DNA from: Leucobacter sp.
Lineage (GTDB): Bacteria; Actinomycetota; Actinomycetes; Actinomycetales; Microbacteriaceae
DNA length: 13,762 nt
Reading direction: 5' to 3'
NCBI GenBank assembly: GCA_012510755.1
Contig: JAAZHL010000053.1
Span: forward strand, 1 to 13,762
Positions 1 to 7,128 of this stretch are shown here, piece by piece (position 1 is the first letter of the stretch; every line of letters starts with the position of its first letter). The notes under the pieces are model-generated. The model was given only the letters and a program-made list of their open reading frames with translations. It was not told the origin of the DNA and made no database searches. A program made the position numbers and the translations under genes.

Positions 1-971
1 CTATCGGCCAGGCCTGCTTCGCGTGACAGGCCAGTGAAAGTGCCCATCGCGTCGAAGAAGTTCATAAAGAGCAGGCTGAAGACCAGCATGACAACGGTGA
101 TCGCGCCAACCTTGCTGAAGTCAAAGCTCACCGCGCCGACAAGACTCAAATCAGGAACGCTGAACGGGCTGCCCGTGAGCGCAGGCACCGTCAGCCCCCA
201 GCCACCAGGGTTCTCTTGGCCCGAGCCAATCTTGAAGACTGCCTCAGCAATCACAGCCAGCACCGTGCCGGTGACCAGACCAATCAAGAGACCGCCGCGC
301 ACCTTGCGTGCGACCAGCACGCCGGTGATCAGCAGCGTGATCACGAACAACAGCGTGGGCACGGTCGCGATTGACCCGAACATACCGAGACCGACTGGCG
401 GAGAAGGGTTGAGCGTCGAGGTCACAAAACCAGAGTTCACGAAGCCAATGAACGCAATGAAGAGACCGATGCCCACCGTGATGGCGATTTTGAGTTCCAT
501 CGGCACCGCATCAAAGATCATGCGTCGAAGACCCGTGGCGGCCAAAATCACAATCAGCACACCGTTGATCATGACGAGCGCCATCGCCTCAGGCCACGTC
601 ACCTGGCCGACCATGGTAAACGCAACGAACGCGTTGATGCCGAGGCCCGCGGCGAACGCGAACGGCAGTCGCGATACAACACCAAACAGAATCGTCATCA
701 CGCCCGCGGTCAGCGCAGTGACTGCACCTACCTGACCGAACTGCAGCTGGTTGCCCGCCACGTCGGTGGTCGTCGTGAGAATAATCGGGTTCAAGATCAC
801 GATGTAGGCCATCGTCACGAACGTGACAATGCCGCCGCGAACTTCACGCCCCACCGTTGAGCCCCGAGAGGTGATCTCAAAGTATCGATCGATGGCGCCG
901 CGTGGCTGCCCCGATTCCGTTGTCGTTCCCGATTGCGTTGTCGTCTCAGCCTTCGGCTCAGTTTCTGCCAC
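1..971 (-). CDS. NCS2 (AzgA-type) purine permease, partial at left edge
   Basis: Membrane transporter, probably importing hypoxanthine, guanine or adenine by proton symport. The window holds the first 323 codons; the family is usually about 430-490 residues, so the C-terminus lies off the left edge. Translation shows a Thr/Ser-rich tail of about 20 residues, then the family opening with RGAIDRYFEI near residue 22 and VRGGIVTFVTMAYIVILNP soon after. FAAGLGINAFVAF and repeated hydrophobic spans follow, ending in NFFDAMGTFTGLSREAGLAD, the conserved AzgA segment. I chose the GTG at 971 because GAAGGAGA sits 5-6 nt upstream; an in-frame GTG at 986 lies before that Shine-Dalgarno. The gene stands apart from the FKBP gene behind it, with a terminator between. 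Family assignment is strong; the exact purine is inferred and cannot be read from sequence alone. Confidence 0.9.
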   Translation of the reverse strand, partial: MAETEPKAETTTQSGTTTESGQPRGAIDRYFEITSRGSTVGREVRGGIVTFVTMAYIVILNPIILTTTTDVAGNQLQFGQVGAVTALTAGVMTILFGVVSRLPFAFAAGLGINAFVAFTMVGQVTWPEAMALVMINGVLIVILAATGLRRMIFDAVPMELKIAITVGIGLFIAFIGFVNSGFVTSTLNPSPPVGLGMFGSIATVPTLLFVITLLITGVLVARKVRGGLLIGLVTGTVLAVIAEAVFKIGSGQENPGGWGLTVPALTGSPFSVPDLSLVGAVSFDFSKVGAITVVMLVFSLLFMNFFDAMGTFTGLSREAGLAD

Positions 972-1005
972 CGATGTCTCCTTCACCCGTATTGAGGCAC
1001 GTAAT

Positions 1006-1038
1006 ACAGCAACTTACCACTCAGCAAGCTCTCAGCAA
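1006..1038. repeat. Short direct repeats CAGCAA upstream of the permease
   Basis: CTCAGCAA occurs at 1020-1027 and again at 1031-1038, exactly 11 bp apart, and a third CAGCAA lies at 1007-1012. They sit in the presumed promoter region of the purine permease (minus strand). Repeats one helical turn apart could be a regulator site, but the motif is short and I cannot name a regulator. No purine riboswitch fold was recognised here. Confidence 0.3.
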
Positions 1039-1044
1039 ACGCAA

Positions 1045-1076
1045 AGATCCCGCCCGCCGAGCGGCGAGCGGGATCT
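1045..1076 (-). terminator. Intrinsic terminator after the FKBP gene
   Basis: AGATCCCGC (1045-1053) pairs perfectly with GCGGGATCT (1068-1076). Inside, after one mismatch, CGCC pairs with GGCG around a GAGC loop. In the minus direction the stem is followed by TTTGCGTTTGC, a moderately T-rich tail, and it begins 20 nt after the FKBP stop. This separates the FKBP transcript from the permease gene downstream. Confidence 0.8.
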
Positions 1077-1095
1077 GATGTGCATACGGTTTCGG

Positions 1096-1467
1096 TTAGC
1101 TGACACCCAAGAGATCGATCACAAAGATGAGGGTCTTGCCACCGAGCGGGTGCCCACCTGCGGGGCCGTAGGCCTGGGCTGAGGGCACGATGAGCTTGCG
1201 GCGGCCGCCCACTTTCATGCCGGGGATACCGACCTGCCAGCCTTGAATGAGCGAGCGCAATGGAAAGTTGATCGACTCGCCACGCGACCACGAGCTATCG
1301 AACTCTTCGCCAGATTCGAATTCAACACCGAGGTAGTGCACATTCACGGTTGAGCCCGCCTGTGCTTCGTCGCCACTCCCCTCAATGACATCTACAATCT
1401 GCAGCTCTGCCGGCGCGGGGCCGTCTGGAAATTCGATTTCGGGCTTCGTCAATGATGATTCACTCAT
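1096..1467 (-). CDS. FKBP-type peptidyl-prolyl cis-trans isomerase
   Basis: Cytoplasmic prolyl isomerase of about 123 residues, the usual size of a single-domain FKBP12-like protein with a short N-terminal extension. It assists protein folding by turning Xaa-Pro bonds. Visible family segments are VNVHYLGVEF, GEEFDSSWSRG, the central LIQGWQVGIPGMKVGGRR, LIVPSAQAYGPAG and the closing TLIFVIDLLGV. No signal peptide or lipobox is present, so it should act inside the cell. The open frame extends further upstream, but the ATG at 1467 is preferred: the homologous domain begins soon after, and upstream residues look non-coding. A G-run lies just before that ATG as a weak ribosome site. It is monocistronic and ends in a hairpin terminator. 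Confidence 0.92.
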   Translation of the reverse strand: MSESSLTKPEIEFPDGPAPAELQIVDVIEGSGDEAQAGSTVNVHYLGVEFESGEEFDSSWSRGESINFPLRSLIQGWQVGIPGMKVGGRRKLIVPSAQAYGPAGGHPLGGKTLIFVIDLLGVS

Positions 1468-1587
1468 GCCCCCATTCTGGCCGAACTTCACACCCCCGTC
1501 GCGGTGAGTTCGCCGTGAGAGTAGCAGCACACTGATTTCATGCCACCCTTCCCCGCACCGCTGGACGCCAGAGCCCCCCAACTTTTT

Positions 1588-1632
1588 GTGGGTAATCAAC
1601 CACGAATCTTGAATTTGGTAGTCGAATACCAA
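1588..1632. promoter_or_regulatory. Two adjacent inverted repeats upstream of the FAH-family gene
   Basis: TTGGTA (1615-1620) and TACCAA (1627-1632) form a perfect inverted repeat with a 6-bp spacer, ending 36 bp before the GTG start of the FAH-family gene. A second, GTGG (1588-1591) / CCAC (1600-1603) with an 8-bp spacer, lies just upstream. Such spacing suits a dimeric repressor of GntR or similar type, but no regulator gene is adjacent, so this is inference. The region is the 201-bp divergent gap between the FKBP gene and the FAH gene. I do not see a strong -35/-10 pair in it. Confidence 0.4.
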
Positions 1633-1668
1633 CGAGCAGGTCGCCCGACTTCTCGATAGCCTTGAAGA

Positions 1669-2541
1669 GTGAAATTTGCGCATGTGACCAGGGCAGAGAG
1701 TCAACAGGCAGAACTCGTAGCGGTACTTGACGACCGAGCGATACCGCTCGCGTCGCTCGGAGAAAGCTTTCTCACGCTGCAAGATCTCATCGCGGCAGGG
1801 CCAACGGCCCTCAGCCGGGTGCGGGAGGCCGTCGCTGCCGCACCACCAGAGTTGGGTACCCCGCTCGCAGAGGTCGGCTACGCGGCAGCGATCCTCGACC
1901 CTCCCATCGTGATGGCAGTAGGCCTAAACTACGACGAACACGCGAGCGAACTGAACCTCGACAACGATTCTGGCCCCGTGCTGTTCTCGCTCTTTCCAAA
2001 CTCACTCACTGGGCACCAGACCGAGGTGCCACTGCCGCAGCATCTCAGCGAAGAGGTCGATTACGAGGGTGAACTCGGGGTCATTATTGGTGCACCAGCC
2101 AAGAACGTCACCCCCGAAGAGGCCCTCGACTATGTGTTCGGGTACACCGTCGTCAACGACATCACCGCACGCAACATTCAGTTTGCCGAGCCGCAATGGT
2201 CACGCTGCAAATCATTTGATGGGTTCACCCCTGTCGGCCCGGTTGTGGTCACGGCAGACGAGATCGCTAACCCGCAAGCGCTGCACCTCACCACCGACGT
2301 CGATGGCCTGCGGGTGCAAGACTCGACGACCGGTTACATGATTCGCACGGTCGCGCAGCTCATCTCATCGATCTCGCAGTCACTGACACTGCTGCCCGGC
2401 ACGCTCATCTCGACGGGCTCGCCGGGAGGCGCGGGCCGGTCGCGCAAACCGCCGCTGTACCTCACGCCCGGCACCGAAGTGACCGTGACGATTGAGGGTA
2501 TCGGCACGCTCACCAACCTGTGCGGCGCTGCTGAGGCGTAA
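1669..2541 (+). CDS. Fumarylacetoacetate hydrolase (FAH) family protein
   Basis: Cytoplasmic metal-dependent enzyme of 290 residues, within the usual range for the FAH-domain family. The family includes acylpyruvate hydrolases, oxaloacetate decarboxylases and 2-hydroxyhepta-2,4-diene-1,7-dioate isomerases. The N-terminal domain covers roughly residues 1-75 and the FAH fold about 80-285. Metal ligands are E133 and E135 in DYEGELG and D164 in VVNDITARN; K181 in KSFDGFTPVGP is the usual active-site lysine. The C-terminal signature GTLISTGSPGG then PGTEVTVTIEGIGTLTN is complete. The GTG start is chosen because MKFAHV aligns with the usual family start, although no good Shine-Dalgarno precedes it. 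It stands alone and converges on aspA. Substrate cannot be assigned; acylpyruvate or oxaloacetate are typical possibilities. Confidence 0.88.
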   Translation: MKFAHVTRAESQQAELVAVLDDRAIPLASLGESFLTLQDLIAAGPTALSRVREAVAAAPPELGTPLAEVGYAAAILDPPIVMAVGLNYDEHASELNLDNDSGPVLFSLFPNSLTGHQTEVPLPQHLSEEVDYEGELGVIIGAPAKNVTPEEALDYVFGYTVVNDITARNIQFAEPQWSRCKSFDGFTPVGPVVVTADEIANPQALHLTTDVDGLRVQDSTTGYMIRTVAQLISSISQSLTLLPGTLISTGSPGGAGRSRKPPLYLTPGTEVTVTIEGIGTLTNLCGAAEA

Positions 2542-2548
2542 CGTCAGT

Positions 2549-2633
2549 CGGCGCTCAGCCGGTCCCGGCGTTCACTCAGTCGCGGCGCTCAGTCGCTCTC
2601 GGCGCTCACTCAGCCTCGGCGTTCAGTCGCTCT
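2549..2633. repeat. Degenerate tandem array, five 17-bp units
   Basis: Five consecutive 17-bp units begin at 2549, 2566, 2583, 2600 and 2617, each opening with CGGCG(C/T)TCA. Units 2-3 and 4-5 form a 34-bp higher-order repeat with only 4 differences (2566-2599 against 2600-2633). The array fills the gap between two convergent genes and runs 11 bp into the 3' end of aspA, so the last AspA residues (SD and stop) come from a repeat unit. No classical intrinsic terminator is visible in this gap. Confidence 0.8.
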
Positions 2634-4092
2634 CGGCGTCTTCTGGCTGAGCGACCACGCTGATCGTGCCGGTGGCTGGCTCTGGTTCGATACCCGCGAG
2701 CTTGGCCGGCTGCAAGATATCGGCGAGCTGCTGCTCATCAAGCAGCCCCGCAGAGATCACGAGATCTGACACCTTCGCGTTCGTTGCAAGTGCCTCTTTG
2801 GCGAGCTTCGCTGCTGAGGCGTAACCAATGACCGGGGCAAGCGCGGTGATCACCGTGACAGAACGCGAGACCATGTCTTCGAGGCGATCTTCGTTTGCAG
2901 TGATGCCCTCAACGCAGTTGATGCGCAGCGTGGCGCAGGCCCGCTCAAGCCAGGTGATCGATTGGAACAGTGAGTGCGCAATGATCGGCTCAAACGCGTT
3001 CAGCTGCAGCTGGCCAGCCTCGACAGCCATCGACACCGTCACGTCGGCGCCGGCAACCGAATAGGCGACCTGCGACACGGCCTCGGGAATCACCGGGTTG
3101 ACCTTGCCGGGCATAATCGACGACCCTGCCTGGCGCGCGGGCAAATTGATCTCGCCGAGACCAGCCTGCGGGCCTGACGAGAGCAGCCGAAGATCATTCG
3201 AGATCTTCGAAAGTTTGAGAGCGCTGCGCTTCAGCGCGCCCGAGAACGTAATGAACACACCGGTGTCACTGGTCGACTCGATCAGGTCGCCCGCGCTCAC
3301 GAGTTCGAGCCCCGTGATCTCACGCAGATGCCGCACAACCGCCTCGCGGTAGCCCTTCGGCGCGTTGATGCCCGTGCCAATGGCAGTCGCCCCCATGTTC
3401 ACCTCGGCGAGCAGTCCGACTGCCTCACGCAGCCGGTCGATGTCTTCGCGCAGCGTCACGGCGAACGCGTTGAACTCTTGGCCCAACGTCATCGGCACGG
3501 CGTCTTGTAGCTGTGTGCGACCGACCTTAATGATGTGCGAGAATTCCCGGCCCTTCGCTTCGAACGCAGCCGCAAGCAAACCAAGTTCGTCGAGCAGACT
3601 TTGCAGAGAGAATGCGAGGGCGATTTTGATCGCAGTGGGGTAGGTGTCGTTCGTCGACTGGCTGTGATTGGTGTGGTCATTCGGGTTGATGACTTCGTAC
3701 TCACCCTTTTGGTGCCCGGCGAGTTCGAGCGCACGGTTCGTGATGACCTCGTTGGCGTTCATATTGGTTGATGTACCGGCGCCACCTTGCACGACGCCCA
3801 CGACAAACTGGTCGATCAGCATGCCAGTCTTGATCTCTTCGCAGGCCCGGTCGATGAGCGTTGCGCGCTGCTCATCGAGCGCACCAATCTCAAGGTTGGC
3901 CCGCGCGGCAGCCTGCTTCACGCACGCGAATGCACGCACAAAGTCGGGGTATACCGAGATTGGGCGTCTGGCAATCGGAAAGTTCTCGTGCGCACGAGCA
4001 GTGTGCACACCCCAATATGCTGACGCAGGAATCTCGACGCTGCCCAAAGAGTCAGTCTCTGTGCGGGTCTGTGCTGAAAGAAAATCGCTCAC
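2623..4092 (-). CDS. aspA: Aspartate ammonia-lyase (aspartase)
   Basis: Converts L-aspartate to fumarate and ammonia; cytoplasmic homotetramer of the fumarase/aspartase superfamily. From the GTG at 4092 it has 489 residues, close to the usual 470-500. Conserved regions are GGAGTSTNMNANEV (about 103-116), NHSQSTNDTYPT (about 142-153), GRTQLQDAVP (about 191-200) and GTGINAPKGY (about 239-248). The mobile catalytic loop GSSIMPGKVNP (about 323-333) carries the catalytic serine. VNPVIPE after the loop and GTGINAPKGY favour aspartase over fumarase, which usually has VNPTQCE. The frame is open to a TTG at 4113, but GGAG sits 9 nt before the GTG at 4092, so I prefer the GTG. It lies downstream of htpX on the same strand, separated by a hairpin, so it probably has its own promoter. 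Confidence 0.93.
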   Translation of the reverse strand: MSDFLSAQTRTETDSLGSVEIPASAYWGVHTARAHENFPIARRPISVYPDFVRAFACVKQAAARANLEIGALDEQRATLIDRACEEIKTGMLIDQFVVGVVQGGAGTSTNMNANEVITNRALELAGHQKGEYEVINPNDHTNHSQSTNDTYPTAIKIALAFSLQSLLDELGLLAAAFEAKGREFSHIIKVGRTQLQDAVPMTLGQEFNAFAVTLREDIDRLREAVGLLAEVNMGATAIGTGINAPKGYREAVVRHLREITGLELVSAGDLIESTSDTGVFITFSGALKRSALKLSKISNDLRLLSSGPQAGLGEINLPARQAGSSIMPGKVNPVIPEAVSQVAYSVAGADVTVSMAVEAGQLQLNAFEPIIAHSLFQSITWLERACATLRINCVEGITANEDRLEDMVSRSVTVITALAPVIGYASAAKLAKEALATNAKVSDLVISAGLLDEQQLADILQPAKLAGIEPEPATGTISVVAQPEDAESD

Positions 4093-4093
4093 T

Positions 4094-4154
4094 CTATATC
4101 GCTCCGGGCTCAAGTTTGCACAGCGGCGTGCTGCGCTGCAGTACCGCGATATAG
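4094..4154 (-). promoter_or_regulatory. Long-range inverted repeat at the aspA start region
   Basis: CTATATCGC (4094-4102) and GCGATATAG (4146-4154) are perfect 9-bp inverted copies 52 bp apart centre to centre, about five helical turns. In transcript sense the downstream arm lies between the GGAG ribosome site (4105-4102) and the GTG start (4092-4090). The upstream arm contains TATATC, a possible -10 element. It could be a paired operator or, if transcription starts upstream, an RNA stem occluding initiation. A TTTGCACA word (4115-4122) sits in between. Confidence 0.5.
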
Positions 4155-4167
4155 CCTAGCTGGCTTT

Positions 4168-4197
4168 GGGCTGGTTAGCAGCAGCAGTGACCAGCCC
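4168..4197 (-). terminator. Hairpin after htpX
   Basis: GGGCTGGT (4168-4175) pairs perfectly with ACCAGCCC (4190-4197) around a 14-nt loop, starting 4 nt after the htpX stop codon. In the minus direction it is followed by AAAGCC rather than a T-run, so it would be a U-poor, actinobacterial-style terminator or an mRNA 3'-end stabiliser. It separates htpX from aspA. Confidence 0.55.
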
Positions 4198-4201
4198 TTA
4201 C

Positions 4202-5071
4202 TCAGAACTTATCGCCCATATCGAGCAAGCGATGAATGCGGTTGGCAATTGGCGGATGAGTAGCGAACAGTCGCTGCATAAGTCCCGGTTTCAGAGGATC
4301 AGCAATCCACAAATGTGCCATGCTGCTGTTCTGCTTCTGCATCGGCTTGCCGTACGTGCCGAGCTTATGCAGGGCGCTTGCCAGCGCCTCGGGATGTCGC
4401 GTGGTCATGGCCCCGGTGGCATCGGCCAGGTATTCGCGCTGCCGAGAAATCGCGAGCTGCACGAGAGACGCTACGAGTGGCGCCACCAGCATCGCGACGA
4501 GGCCAAGCACCAGCATGACCGGGTTGTTGCTGTTGTTGCGGCCGAAGAACGCCATACGTACGAGCAGGTCGCTGATCATGCCGACAGCAACCACCAGGCC
4601 GTACACAATCATCGAGACGCGAATATCGTAGTTTCGCACGTGTCCGAGTTCGTGCGCCATGACACCCTCGAGCTCAGCGTCGGTCATCATGTCGAGCAGA
4701 CCAGTGGTGGCAGCCACCATCGCATGCTCAGGGTCGCGACCGGTGGCGAACGCGTTCGGCGCGGGGGCGTGCACGACGTAGACCTCTGGCATCGGAGTGC
4801 CGGTCGTAATAGCGAGGTTCTCGACGATGCGATAGAGCCTCGGGTTGTCGGCTTCACTGATGCGCACGGCGCCGCTCATTGAGATGGCTTGTCGCCCCGC
4901 AGCGAAGTATTGAAAGATTGCATACCCTAAGGCAAATACGGTCACGAAGATCACGATCGTCGGCGAACCGTAGATATACGAGGCCAGCCAACCAAGCCCC
5001 GCAATAATCGCGATAAAGAGCAAGACAATGAGAAAGCTGTTGACCTTATTGCGCCGAATTGCGCGGTACAC
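4202..5071 (-). CDS. htpX: HtpX-type M48 membrane metalloprotease
   Basis: Zinc endopeptidase of the inner membrane that degrades misfolded membrane proteins. It has 289 residues, the normal length. Two hydrophobic spans open the protein (about 13-33 and 37-57). The catalytic motif HELGH is at 140-144 with the third zinc ligand E213 in QREYLAD. Two more hydrophobic stretches (about 154-174 and 184-206) lie between them. MPEVYVVHAPAPNAFATG (about 94-111) is the typical segment before the catalytic helix. The start is GTG at 5071 with AGGAG 7 nt upstream, a clear ribosome site. LemA is 80 bp upstream on the same strand, a common pairing, so the two are probably cotranscribed. Confidence 0.95.
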   Translation of the reverse strand: MYRAIRRNKVNSFLIVLLFIAIIAGLGWLASYIYGSPTIVIFVTVFALGYAIFQYFAAGRQAISMSGAVRISEADNPRLYRIVENLAITTGTPMPEVYVVHAPAPNAFATGRDPEHAMVAATTGLLDMMTDAELEGVMAHELGHVRNYDIRVSMIVYGLVVAVGMISDLLVRMAFFGRNNSNNPVMLVLGLVAMLVAPLVASLVQLAISRQREYLADATGAMTTRHPEALASALHKLGTYGKPMQKQNSSMAHLWIADPLKPGLMQRLFATHPPIANRIHRLLDMGDKF

Positions 5072-5151
5072 GTGTGCTCCTGTTTATCACCCGATGTTGA
5101 TCCCGTGAGCGAGCGCCAACCGCGATCGGGCGACTGGCTCTCGCCGTTCGC

Positions 5152-5709
5152 CTAGAACTGAATGCGCGGTGGCTCAGAAATGGCTGCGACGTTCTCAACT
5201 TCGAAGAACTCGCGTGTCGTGAAGCCGAACATTTTCGCGAAGATGTTGTTCGGAAAGATCTGCAGCTTGGTGTTGTATTCGCGCACGCCGCCGTTATAGA
5301 ACCGGCGTGAGGCCTGAATCTTGTTCTCGGTGTCAACCAGTTCACCCTGCAACTGCAAGAAGTTTTGGCTGGCCTGCAGCTGCGGGTATGCCTCGGCAAC
5401 CGCGAAAATGCTCTTGAGCGCCTGCTGCATGTGGTTCTCTGCCACCGCAGCCTCAGCCGGTGTTTGGGCTGAGATCGTCTCGGCCCTCGCCTGCGTGACG
5501 GCTTCAAACACGCCCTTCTCATGGCCCGCATAGCCCTTGACCGCTTCGACGATATTGGGAATGAGATCAGCACGCCGCTTGAGCTGCACAGTGATGTCAC
5601 TCCACGCCTCGTCTACGCGCACGCGCAACGTCACGAGGGAGTTGTAAGTGGCCCACGCGTAAATAGCGAGCACAACAACGATGCCGAGAATGATAAGGCC
5701 TGCGATCAT
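5152..5709 (-). CDS. lemA: LemA family membrane protein
   Basis: Protein of 185 residues, the usual length. A single N-terminal membrane helix (about 2-21) is followed by a helical, largely extracytoplasmic domain. The LemA core is clear: YNSLVTLRVRVDEAWSDI, VQLKRRADLIPNIVEAVKGY, then YPQLQASQNFLQLQGELVDT, ENKIQASRRFYNGGVREYN and the closing FGF and FEV segments. Biochemical function is poorly defined; pairing with the HtpX protease suggests envelope quality control. No Shine-Dalgarno precedes the ATG at 5709; instead TAAGAT (5721-5716) ends 6 nt before it, which would suit a leaderless transcript starting at the A of ATG. The 15-bp tandem array at 5745-5833 lies immediately upstream. Confidence 0.94.
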   Translation of the reverse strand: MIAGLIILGIVVVLAIYAWATYNSLVTLRVRVDEAWSDITVQLKRRADLIPNIVEAVKGYAGHEKGVFEAVTQARAETISAQTPAEAAVAENHMQQALKSIFAVAEAYPQLQASQNFLQLQGELVDTENKIQASRRFYNGGVREYNTKLQIFPNNIFAKMFGFTTREFFEVENVAAISEPPRIQF

Positions 5710-5744
5710 GTGAAGATCTTATCTGGCTTCTGGGCGAAATGCCT

Positions 5745-5833
5745 GTGAGCCACCGAGATGTGAGCAAGTGAGAAGTGAGCTACCGGTATGCGGCTACGGG
5801 CATGTGAGCTACCAGCATAAGAGCTACTGACCA
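5745..5833. repeat. Degenerate tandem array, six 15-bp units
   Basis: Units begin at 5745, 5760, 5775, 5790 (14 bp), 5804 and 5819. The clearest are GTGAGCCACCGAGAT, GTGAGCTACCGGTAT and GTGAGCTACCAGCAT. On the minus strand the consensus is roughly ATNCYGGTAGCTCAC. The last unit overlaps the stop codon of the ALO-type gene, and the first ends about 35 bp before the lemA start, so the array fills most of the gap. Confidence 0.75.
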
Positions 5834-7128
5834 AGCACTCGATCGAGGTAGGGGTTCGCGAAGACGCGGTCAGGGTCGAGTTGATCGCGCACTCGCACGA
5901 ACTCGTCAAACATCGGATACGTGTCGCGCAGCCCCTCAGCGTCACACGTGTGCATCTTGCCCCAGTGGGGTCGGCCATCATGCGCACGAAGCAGTGCCTC
6001 AACGTCGCGAAAGTAGCCGTCTGGTGCGTCTCGCCAATACCGGTGCACCGCGATGTACCCGGTCTCACGGGCATACGCGGTCGAAAGCCATAGTGTGTCT
6101 GCCGCGGCAGCACGCACCTCGATCGGAAACGAGACACGATACCGTTGACGGTCGATCAGTGCGCGTATCTCTCGCAGGGCTTCGGGCACTGCTGCGAGCG
6201 GCAGGGCGTATTCCATCTCTCGAAAACGCACTCGGCGGCGGGTCACGAACACCCGGTGCGATTCGTCAGAATAGTCACGTCGACTCGACACCGACTCAAT
6301 CGCACGATTAATGCGGGGCGTAGCCGATGTGACAAGGCTTTCCACCCCAACGACTGCGCCGAGCAGTGCGTTATTGATGAGTTCTTCATCAACGAACCGG
6401 GCGAAAGTGGAAAGCGGGCGTGCCACGCTCTCGATCGGCAACCGAGTGTTCGTCTTCGTGCGCGTGCTTGTGGTGTGCGCAAACCAATAAAACTCGAAAT
6501 GGTCCGCGGCGCGGTTTCGTTCTACAAATTCGTCGAGCACCTGATCAAGCGGGGCGGCCGCTTCGACCGCGTGCAGCAGGTACCGGGGCACACATTGAAT
6601 GGTGACCGTCACCAGCACTCCGAGAGCCCCGAGTCCCAGCGCCATGGCTGGCAACTGGTCGCTATTCTCGTGTTCGCTAACGGTCAGCACCTCGCCGGCG
6701 CCGGTCACGAGCGTGGCTGCGACGATGCGGGTGGCGAGTCCGCCAAAGGCAAGGCCCGTGCCGTGTGTGCCTGTTGAGGTGGCGCCAGAGATCGTTTGCC
6801 GGTCAATGTCACCCATGTTTTCGAGTGCGAGCCCCAGCGGTGTCAGAATACTGGGCAGCTCCCACAGGTGGGTGCCTGCCCACAGCGTCACTCGGCCCCG
6901 TTCGAGGTCAACATCGACGAGCCCACGAAGTCGCGACAGGTCGATGCGCACGCCGTCAGTGGCGCCGATGGCATTAAAGCTGTGCGAGGATCCGATCGCC
7001 TTGACCGCATGCCCGGTCTCGCGCGCTCGTTGTACTGCTTGCACCACGTGCTTCACACTGCGAGGGGCAAGATGCAATGCGGGCCGTGAGCGTTCAGTGC
7101 GCGCCCAGTTGCGCCACGTTGCGATCAT
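5824..7128 (-). CDS. D-arabinono-1,4-lactone oxidase-type FAD-dependent oxidoreductase
   Basis: Flavoprotein of 434 residues in the aldonolactone oxidase/dehydrogenase group (family members: L-gulono-1,4-lactone dehydrogenase, alditol oxidase). It has an N-terminal PCMH-type FAD domain with VKAIGSSHSFNAIG; H49 is the position that carries covalent FAD in many relatives. The second FAD segment, ENMGDIDRQTISGATSTG then THGTG, lies near residues 108-130. The C-terminal ALO domain includes RPHWGKMH near 395 and ends DRVFANPYLDRVLG. The start is the ATG at 7128, which overlaps the TGA of the upstream PLP gene (ATGA) and has GAAGGGA upstream; a GTG 9 nt earlier is too close to that site. Translational coupling is therefore likely. 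GSSHS has serine where GSGHS is common. Substrate is uncertain. Confidence 0.88.
   Translation of the reverse strand: MIATWRNWARTERSRPALHLAPRSVKHVVQAVQRARETGHAVKAIGSSHSFNAIGATDGVRIDLSRLRGLVDVDLERGRVTLWAGTHLWELPSILTPLGLALENMGDIDRQTISGATSTGTHGTGLAFGGLATRIVAATLVTGAGEVLTVSEHENSDQLPAMALGLGALGVLVTVTIQCVPRYLLHAVEAAAPLDQVLDEFVERNRAADHFEFYWFAHTTSTRTKTNTRLPIESVARPLSTFARFVDEELINNALLGAVVGVESLVTSATPRINRAIESVSSRRDYSDESHRVFVTRRRVRFREMEYALPLAAVPEALREIRALIDRQRYRVSFPIEVRAAAADTLWLSTAYARETGYIAVHRYWRDAPDGYFRDVEALLRAHDGRPHWGKMHTCDAEGLRDTYPMFDEFVRVRDQLDPDRVFANPYLDRVLGQ

Noticed and set aside
34..735. Long plus-strand open frame rich in Pro, Thr, Ser
   Set aside because: Antisense to the NCS2 permease, whose minus-strand frame has clear family segments and a good ribosome site; composition is that of a shadow frame.
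972..1044. Purine riboswitch before the permease
   Set aside because: No three-way junction or conserved loop sequences could be recognised.
1468..1782. N-terminal extension of the FKBP frame
   Set aside because: The extra residues have no coding character, overlap the FAH gene start on the other strand, and the domain begins after the ATG at 1467.
4093..4113. TTG start for aspA at 4113
   Set aside because: The GTG at 4092 has GGAG at proper spacing and gives a normal N-terminus.
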